Source of the DNA: Pohlia nutans
Lineage: Eukaryota > Streptophyta > Bryopsida > Bryales > Mniaceae
NCBI GenBank assembly: GCA_022496805.1
Contig: CM040090.1
Span: 5,760,001-5,824,000, forward strand
Reading direction: 5' to 3'
Length of the DNA stretch: 64,000 nucleotides
Part shown: positions 57,529 through 64,000 of the stretch, piece after piece
Layout of the letters: the number at the start of each line of letters is the position of its first letter
Position numbering within the stretch: position 1 is the stretch's first letter
Position numbers and translations under genes: made by a program
Notes under the pieces: model-generated
The model's input: only the letters and a program-made list of their open reading frames with translations
Told to the model about the DNA's origin: nothing
Databases searched by the model: none

Positions 57529-58677
57529 TTTAGTAGACACGGATAAATTCTCGGTTCAGTTCTGGCGTCAGGGCACCGATTTGGTGGAGCAGGGTAATTC
57601 TGTGTCGTTCAATTTGAAAAGAGAAGCCCAGGAAGCAGTACCTACACCACCCTACATAACGCAATATGTGAATTCATTGAGTTCACTACATCTGCAAGGA
57701 TTGTGCAAGGTAAACAATAGGCTGTACCATTGTTTTTGTCCTTGTAAACAGTTATCATATTCCCTTATCTGTGCTGCTTGCTAATTGGCACTTCATATGT
57801 GGCTTGGTAAACGTCAAGCATTAGTAATTAGCCTCTACTTAAACGTCAAGAGGGCCTGGACGGGCCTTAAACGTCAAGAGGGCCTGGACGGGCCTCTATT
57901 TAAATTTTATTTTTAAAATTTTAATTTTTGCAAAAACGGCTCTGCAGTGCACTGCTGGCTAGCACTGTAGCACTGCGGCACTTCAGCTGCCCCATCCTCA
58001 AAACTTGTTCAATTTGATAACTTTGATTGCTTACCAACGATTCCACAATCTCTCAAATGAGGCGAAAATTTGGAATCGAGATCGCTTTCTCAGTAGCTTT
58101 CCACCGCACCAATCCTCGCTTGATTTGGTTGAGAAAATCAACTTTTTCTTCATTATTCTCTTTTAAATAAGCCCATGGGGCTTACCTTGACGTTTAAGGG
58201 TTAATGAAAGGTGAGTTAGGTGACTCCAATTTTGTTTGACTGAGGTTCAAACTCCTGATTGTGTGCGTTTTGTAGTTTGCTCAAGAAAAATGTCTGAATC
58301 AACTTGTTTAGGGTCTGATATTTCCTAGAACCCAGAAATCTGAGCATTGGGACTCTAGTTTCAGAAGTTTATGTGTTACTCATAATTCTGAATTCCTTTC
58401 TTGTTAATTTGCCAGGCAAACAGGTTATTTGCATAAGTTTGAGAAGGCGAATATTGCATTATTGCTCACCGTAAGGGAAGCTGGAAGATTACGCTGGTGC
58501 TCAACTGCAAGGGTACAATACTGCAACTGTAACAAAGATTATAGCACAGAAATATACAAGGGTGAAGCCTACACTTTTCACATCGTTGGTGTTTCTGAAA
58601 TTCCAGCACTGTATCAATTGTGGAAAACGATAGTCTTGTTACCAAGAAATCAACGGATTCTGTACAACAAGACCTGA
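57529..58677 (+). other. possible downstream exons of the LAGLIDADG transcript
   Basis: A segment ending at donor TGCAAG|GTAAAC (57709) and an exon at 58424-58677 after acceptor AAACAG join in one frame. They give HNAICEFIEFTTSARIVQ, then GYLHKFEKANIALLL and GVSEIPALYQLWKTIVLL, with a stop at 58675. This is the frame of exon 2 but lies beyond its stop at 57526, so it would need another splice or a repaired frame. I recognise no domain. It may be a 3' UTR, a separate small gene, or the ancestral C-terminus. Confidence 0.3.
57839..58204. mobile_element. TTAA-flanked transposon (subfamily E), opposite orientation to 14160-14533
   Basis: TTAA lies at 57839-57842 and 58201-58204. The right end, read inward, is CCCTTAAACGTCAAGG and the body matches the reverse complement of 14160-14533. 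Near the left end AAACGTCAAGAGGGCCTGGA occurs twice in tandem. It sits in the interval between the two putative exons of the LAGLIDADG transcript. Confidence 0.8.
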
Positions 58678-58741
58678 AAGGCCTTTCGCATTCAAAATTG
58701 ATCGTTACTACTGAAAATATACGGGTTGCTTGATCTACAAT

Positions 58742-61700
58742 TTACCAGTAACTACCCACCTGTGTGCCTGACAGAGTACGACCTGCTTTTCCTGCTTTTA
58801 ATCCTAATTTGTCACAAACGTCGTTGCACTTGTGGGTATCAAAGAAGAGCTTAAAACCTTCCTGACCAAGATTAGTACGCGTAAACCGTAACACATCAGT
58901 GCAGTGGATTGCAGGGTCGCAGAGTTTAAACACATTCTCACCAAATGAGTTCGTCATCCTCACACCTTGGAGATCTGTGACCATCAATAATCCTCTAGAG
59001 CGCTCGTGCGTCCAATGCGTAAATGCTTGCAAAACAGCGGCATAATCCAGAGTGTTCACATAGCCACCATTGTTTGAGTATCTGAGCCACTCTCCCTCCA
59101 GAAGTTGTTCCATGTTGTAGTACTTAATATTTGGCCCAGAGCCAACCCCTAGTGTAGTCACCTGAGTGAACTCAACCCTTTTGACATTCTTCATATTTGA
59201 CGTACTGCAGGAAAACAGACATATCCTGAGATGACGATCTTAATAAGAACAGAAATAAAAGCACAAACCGGACCCTGTTATTGAAAAAAAATTACTCACG
59301 AAAAGAGTGAACTCCAGAAACATACCATTTGTTGAATTCATTTGCCATATGTGCTGATACTGATTGCACTTCCATTTGTGCCCAATATCGGTCCCGCTTG
59401 TGGACTTCCCGGATGTCCTTTCCAAGAGGTGTTTTGAATCTTTTGACAACCATGGAGCTGTTAACAAGGTACAGTTTGAACTCGTTATTATCACACTCAC
59501 CGATATCACATTCCAGTATACATGAGTAATTGGACATTTTCCATAGAAAATTCTGAACTCATGTAAGGTGGGTACCAGAGCGGTGATATAAAAGAGTTCT
59601 GAGTACACTAAATTGTCATATTAGTGAGTGTGACTAATTTAAATTAGTGCATGCGGAGATCAAGGTATAATGTATCATTTTCAAGTTTTCCACCTGCACG
59701 AATCGGATAAATTAGTGCCGCTATCTATTGCCAGCATGCACATTATCACTTTGATGATAACGTTTTCTTGATTGTTTCCGGAAGTTATAGACTGCATCAT
59801 AAAGAAAAGAGAATCTTCCCTATAATTCATTCAATGATCATACAGAGGTCTCCCCATAATACATACGGAGGCCTTTGTATGATCACTGTGACCATAAGGA
59901 AATCTCCTCATAATTCGTCACTTCAATGATAATAGCAGTTTCCTGACCGTTTCGGGAACTTATAGATACCATCAGCCCTTTTTATTTAGGCTTTTTAGTG
60001 CCAGATTGCACCAAAATCTCAATACAAGATCGCCAGAATATCTTCAACTTTTTACCAAATATTGGATGAAACCTCCAGATTTGGATGAAGCTAACATTAA
60101 AATATGGATGAAAAGTATGTTCTATCCAAAATACGGATGAATGTAGAAATATGTCGTTCCACCATATCGCCAGTTTAGCACTCCGAAAACGAAAAAAGAA
60201 GAAGGGCTGGATACCATAAAGAGAGTCTTCAGCATGATTCATGGGGAGGTCTCCCTATAGTCACAATGATCATACAAAGGCCTCGTTATGTATCATGGAG
60301 AGGCCTCTGTATGATCATTGTGACCAAAGAGACCTCCTCATAATTCATAATTTGCTAAAAACTCTTCATATACCAAAGAAGTGGAAGCAATTGGAACGGA
60401 GTTATTGATAATTGGATACTTACCGGGGAGCTTCATTTGGATACTTGACGGATGCATAATAAGGCCATCGTACTGCCCCCTCGTCACTGAACGGATGTGG
60501 AGCAATCTGGATTTGAGTATGGTCCATGGATTCCTCGTCCAGAGCCATCTTATCGTTAATTTTGCTGAGCATATCATCTAAAGCCCGGTACCACCTGCAT
60601 GATAATTGAAATTTCAACTCACTTAGACTCTGAAGACTGAACAGTACTTTCTATTTATTGAAGAAAAAAGAACACTCAATTGAGACCACAAATGGAAGCC
60701 TTATTGATGGGAGTTTCTAGTCAGTAATTCCAGAAATTGATAGGCTCATGCCAGATTCACAGCAAATAGTGAATATCCATTAGCATACTAACCAAAACAC
60801 CATTGACCTTGGCCAAACAACAAAAACCATAGCCGAGCCAAAATACAAGTCAGAAACTTACTTGCATTTGAAGTGAACCCCAAATTGTATTGGGATCTGT
60901 GGCCATGATGGTACATTTTTCACCACGGCTTCATTCACAAACTGTAAATCCAGAGGATGGTGCGCATTGAGAACACTCAAAGTCTTCTGGATGGTACCAC
61001 GACACAAGGTGATCACCTTGTGTGGAATGCTGCTGATGTTCTCAAATTGCTCCTCCAGAATTGTTAAAGGGCTTCCAGCAGCTGCTGCTTGAAATGCTCG
61101 AATCATCTTTCGGGTACTGCTGTTTATGTGGCAGAAAAAGTAGGTGGAAATGTGACAAACCTCATACAGGATTTGCAGCTGAGCTTCAATTGTGCGGCCG
61201 TGTTTATCTCCATGTAGGTAGGAATCACCAACTCCCTCGTCATGAAACCGCATTCCGTGACATGGAGCATCTGCGATATGAATGAGCAAACGGTTTGTGG
61301 CATCCCAGCTCAATTGCGCGACACGAGCAATGCCCGAGAATACGTCCTCTGCATCATCTCCACCACCAGCAGCATACACCTGCGACAACGCTTGCGAAAA
61401 CACACTGCTTGGGCCAGAGAAGCTCGTCGTAAAATCGCACACTTCCATGTCGTCCCGATCCTTGTCCTCATAGTCTCTGTAAGGTACGAAGGCCACACGC
61501 AATTTGCATTCTGGATATGATGCCATTAGTCCCATAGCCATCGAGTTCACTGTGGTCTTGATCATATCAATGCTTGACTGCAAAACCAAACCACACACCC
61601 TTTCAGCACAGCAAAACATGAACTGATCATCGTGACATAAGATGGATGCATTCATAACATTCTTAAGCCAGACCCAATGTTCACCCTTGCCAGAATCATT

Positions 61701-63451
61701 GCAGGAATCGAGAGAATCAGTAGAATAAAAGCCATCTTCAGCTCATTTTGGCTTTGGCAGCTCAACTGATTTCTGTTTTTTTAATAGTTTCTACATGTTC
61801 TACATCATCAATTCCCTGTTCAGATGCTGATTCTCTGCACAAGCAAAAGGGTGTGGTGCAGTACTGGCTTAAGAATATTATGTTAGTCTGCAAACTACCT
61901 AACACGAACTCCAAATCCTTGAAAGACCTATGTCAAAGGTTACATGCTTTACATTTTTCAAGACAATCCAAGACCGGAACTGAACAGTACCTGCATGCTG
62001 CCTGTTGCATCAACTAGAAACGCCAGATCCAATTCTTGACTGGTAATAATCATTTGTTTGATCTCTAGCGTGCGGATTCGGGAATTAGCAGCATGCTGCT
62101 GCTCAAAGTAGGCTAAGCGCCGCTTTGCATGTTCCATTTCTTTTGCTTTGTTGGCTTTGAGCATCTCATTCTCACGTCTCACCTTGTCGAGCTGGCTCAC
62201 AACCTGACGAGTTCGCTCCGACACGGCAGGAACCTCCAGTACTTTGCTGGCTTTGAGCATCTCAACCTCTCGTTTCAAGCTAGCAACCTCGTCCAATGCC
62301 TGAAGTGTGCGCACAGAAACATCCGGTCCAGCTGAGAACGGGTTGTGGTTGTCTACTTGCACACGAGTGCACGAGGACAGCTCTCGACTAGCCATCAGCC
62401 TTTCCTTTTCCTGCCTGAGCATGTGCAACGATCCGAGAACCTCTAGCGTTTGAGGAGACATGCTTTGAGCCGGACCTGGTGAAGAAGACGCCACTGTATT
62501 CCCATCGCCGAGCCACGAGTTATTCCCTTCTTTAACAACCTGGATCAGTGATTTCTTTTGTCAGAGACAGTTTAGCATTTTTGCTACTTGAAGAGCAATC
62601 CAAGCTCCTTGGATGCTCTTTTAGGTAATATCAGGGCAATACACATGCTACTTAGGGTGATACCTAGGTTTAAAAAGGCTACACATCGTAGGAAATCTGG
62701 CTATTACTTCTTTTCTTTTTTCAAAAATCCTTTAGCCAACCCAAAATTTCTGTAGCATGGGAGTACGTTGATGGTGCCAGTCAAAGTGGTCTTGAAATTT
62801 CTGATGTGGTGCATGTCGGTTCTTGTAAATTTTATAATTTAGGCACTGTGGCAAACAACGAAAAAACATATCACTGACCTGGATACTTTGAGAATGTACA
62901 AGACTACGAGTAGAAGAGGCTCCTGGCGGTGCAGACGGCTTCGGTAGGCTCTGCGACCGGGAAGTTTTGGAAGACGACGAGACTGCAAACGGTGCCTCAA
63001 TCACATACTTGTGGCCCATGGGCTCTTGTTCAGCTTGAACACTCCGGGGCTCCATGCCATCTGGAAACTGGTACTGGTCATTTCTATAAGACTGTGCATA
63101 ACCACTTCTTTGCTCAGCTCCTGGGCTACGATTTGTGACAGATTTCGCCCTCAACCTCTCATTATCCAATCTAAGCTGATCCATCTCCTCCCGAATTTGC
63201 CGAGTTCGCGGCGAGTCCTCATAGGTTCTGGTTTGGGTTGCTTTTAAGAGCTCCACTTCCCGTCTCAGGTGCTCCAGCTCTTCATGCAACTGAACAGTCG
63301 ACTGCCCATTGCTACTGCTACTGCCAACGCTCCTCTCGTGAGAGCCTTCTGATATTGGCTCCATGGTGGAGTCCTGGTCAGCATCAGTTGGTGAGGAATG
63401 TCTTCGTTTTGTCAGACGAGTTTTCCACGTAGAGGGCCAAGCCAGAGGCAT
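58742..63451 (-). CDS. vWA-domain alpha-kinase (atypical Ser/Thr kinase, VwkA-like)
   Basis: Six coding exons: 63451-62879, 62539-61991, 61577-60862, 60594-60424, 59457-59326 and 59204-58742. All are GT-AG and in frame for 867 residues. The N-terminal third is coiled coil with heptad-like repeats (LEHLRREVELLKATQ, MDQLRLDNERLRAK, LDKVRRENEMLKANK). The vWA domain starts at LDLAFLVDATGSM (MIDAS D-x-T-x-S) and includes RVAFVPYRDYED and HIADAPCHG. The alpha-kinase domain follows: FSDEGAVRWPYY, the lysine strand in SMVVKRFKTPLG, QMEVQSVSAHMANEFNK, MVTDLQG and LCDPAIHC. FTRTNLGQEGFKLFF is followed by the zinc-ligand pattern DTHKCNDVCDKLGL. This is the architecture of Dictyostelium VwkA, a myosin-related kinase. 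Introns 2 and 4 carry extra DNA, including an inverted repeat. All catalytic landmarks are present. Confidence 0.9.
59815..60345. repeat. inverted repeat within alpha-kinase intron 4
   Basis: Segments with GATCATACA(G/A)AGG(T/C)CT, ATACATA, GTATGATCA(C/T)TGTGACC and CTCCTCATAATTC occur on both sides, partly inverted, around an unrelated core at about 59985-60210. It looks like a MITE split by a second insertion, lying between the exons ending at 60424 and starting at 59457. Confidence 0.5.
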
Positions 63452-63967
63452 GGCTTACATACTCAACCAGCTTGTATGTGCGCCAACCCACTCTACCCTG
63501 TTGAAGCCGCTTATTTTGTTGCCAAGTGGTATGTATGCACACTCCAGCAGCAATCGTTAAAAGTACTCAGGATCCAAGTATCTGCAATGCACAGTGCCAG
63601 ATCATGGCGACATCCGTACCTGAAACCATTAACACACAAAAGTAAGAATGATTCTCTGAGTTTAGGGTGACACACCATGCCTTTCGGAAAACAAATTTGT
63701 TGAATAACTTACATCTGAGCTAAAATTTTCTAGTTACAAGTAGCTTCCATATTTAATCCGAGGGCATCACTCGTGTATTATACTTACAAAATTCAAAGAA
63801 GAATTTTGCATCACAGAAATGGTTACTAGAAAACGGAATCTTCCGTTTCATTCCATTTTAAAATTGACTTTTCTCGTACAAATACCGGTATTGATAAACG
63901 TTAAAAATGTTAAGAACGTTATCACACAGTTAGTCATCGGACAACGGAATATTCCGTAACAAATTAT
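63452..63967. other. 5' flank of the alpha-kinase gene
   Basis: Presumed promoter and leader of the minus-strand kinase gene. No TATA box was identified with confidence. Two GGAAT(C/A)TTCCGT palindromes occur at about 63836 and 63946. Confidence 0.35.
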
Positions 63968-64000
63968 TTAAGTCCGTAGCGTCTACCAATTCCGCCATAC
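63968..64000 (-). tRNA. trnL-UAA: 5' half of a plastid/bacterial-type tRNA-Leu(UAA), cut by window edge
   Basis: On the minus strand the sequence contains GGCGGAATTGGTAGACGC followed by TACGGACTTAA. This is the D arm (GCG/CGC stem) and 5' anticodon arm of the tRNA-Leu(UAA) found in plastids and bacteria, not of a nuclear tRNA-Leu. The 3' half does not follow normally: AT-rich DNA comes instead, with TCCGTTG about 20 bases later. Plastid trnL(UAA) is split by a group I intron at this point, but I do not recognise a typical intron start. Probably a nuclear insertion of plastid DNA, decayed or broken here. Confidence 0.5.

Overview
The window looks like nuclear DNA of a land plant with spliceosomal GT-AG introns, AT-rich intergenic sequence and a heavy load of small DNA transposons. 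Ribosomal protein S8, Sec61-beta and a DUF266/GT14 glycosyltransferase are all of plant type. A vWA/alpha-kinase gene of a kind I do not associate with seed plants, a full-length SMG8 and a Tc1-type DD34E transposon together suggest a non-seed plant, most likely a bryophyte. That lineage call is inference. There are no bacterial operons, rRNA genes or CRISPR arrays.

Genes, left to right: the first codons of a vWA gene (1-45, minus) and its tandem paralogue (7258-8211, minus); a Tc1-like transposase (16379-17407, plus) inside a complete element (15917-17940); RPS8 in five coding exons (18985-20987, plus); a decayed sugar transporter (22278-23908, plus); a CUE/coiled-coil family protein, apparently lacking its N-terminus (30924-31499, plus); Sec61-beta (32945-33292, minus); a duplicated decayed locus of unknown function (36.6-38.6 kb); a two-exon GT14 glycosyltransferase (39256-40631, minus); SMG8 in seven coding exons (46482-52716, minus); a LAGLIDADG-domain gene (about 55.74-58.68 kb, plus); and a six-exon vWA/alpha-kinase gene (58742-63451, minus) that converges on it.

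Most of the rest is transposon debris. The dominant group is a set of non-autonomous elements flanked by TTAA, with ends starting CCCCTAA, CCCTTTAG or CCCTTAAA. Several subfamilies carry a subterminal palindrome, and one element is nested in another hairpin MITE so cleanly that the TTAA target duplication can be read directly. There are also hairpin MITEs with GAGTTATCC ends and TA flanks, a CACTA element with a GAA target duplication, a Harbinger-like MITE with TTA duplication, a 1.6-kb foldback palindrome, LINE remnants and short retroposed tails.

The genes share no obvious pathway. They are housekeeping genes (translation, ER translocation, mRNA surveillance, glycosylation) among transposons, plus two vWA genes and the LAGLIDADG gene. 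Exon joins were derived by hand from GT/AG sites and reading-frame continuity, so small boundary errors are possible.
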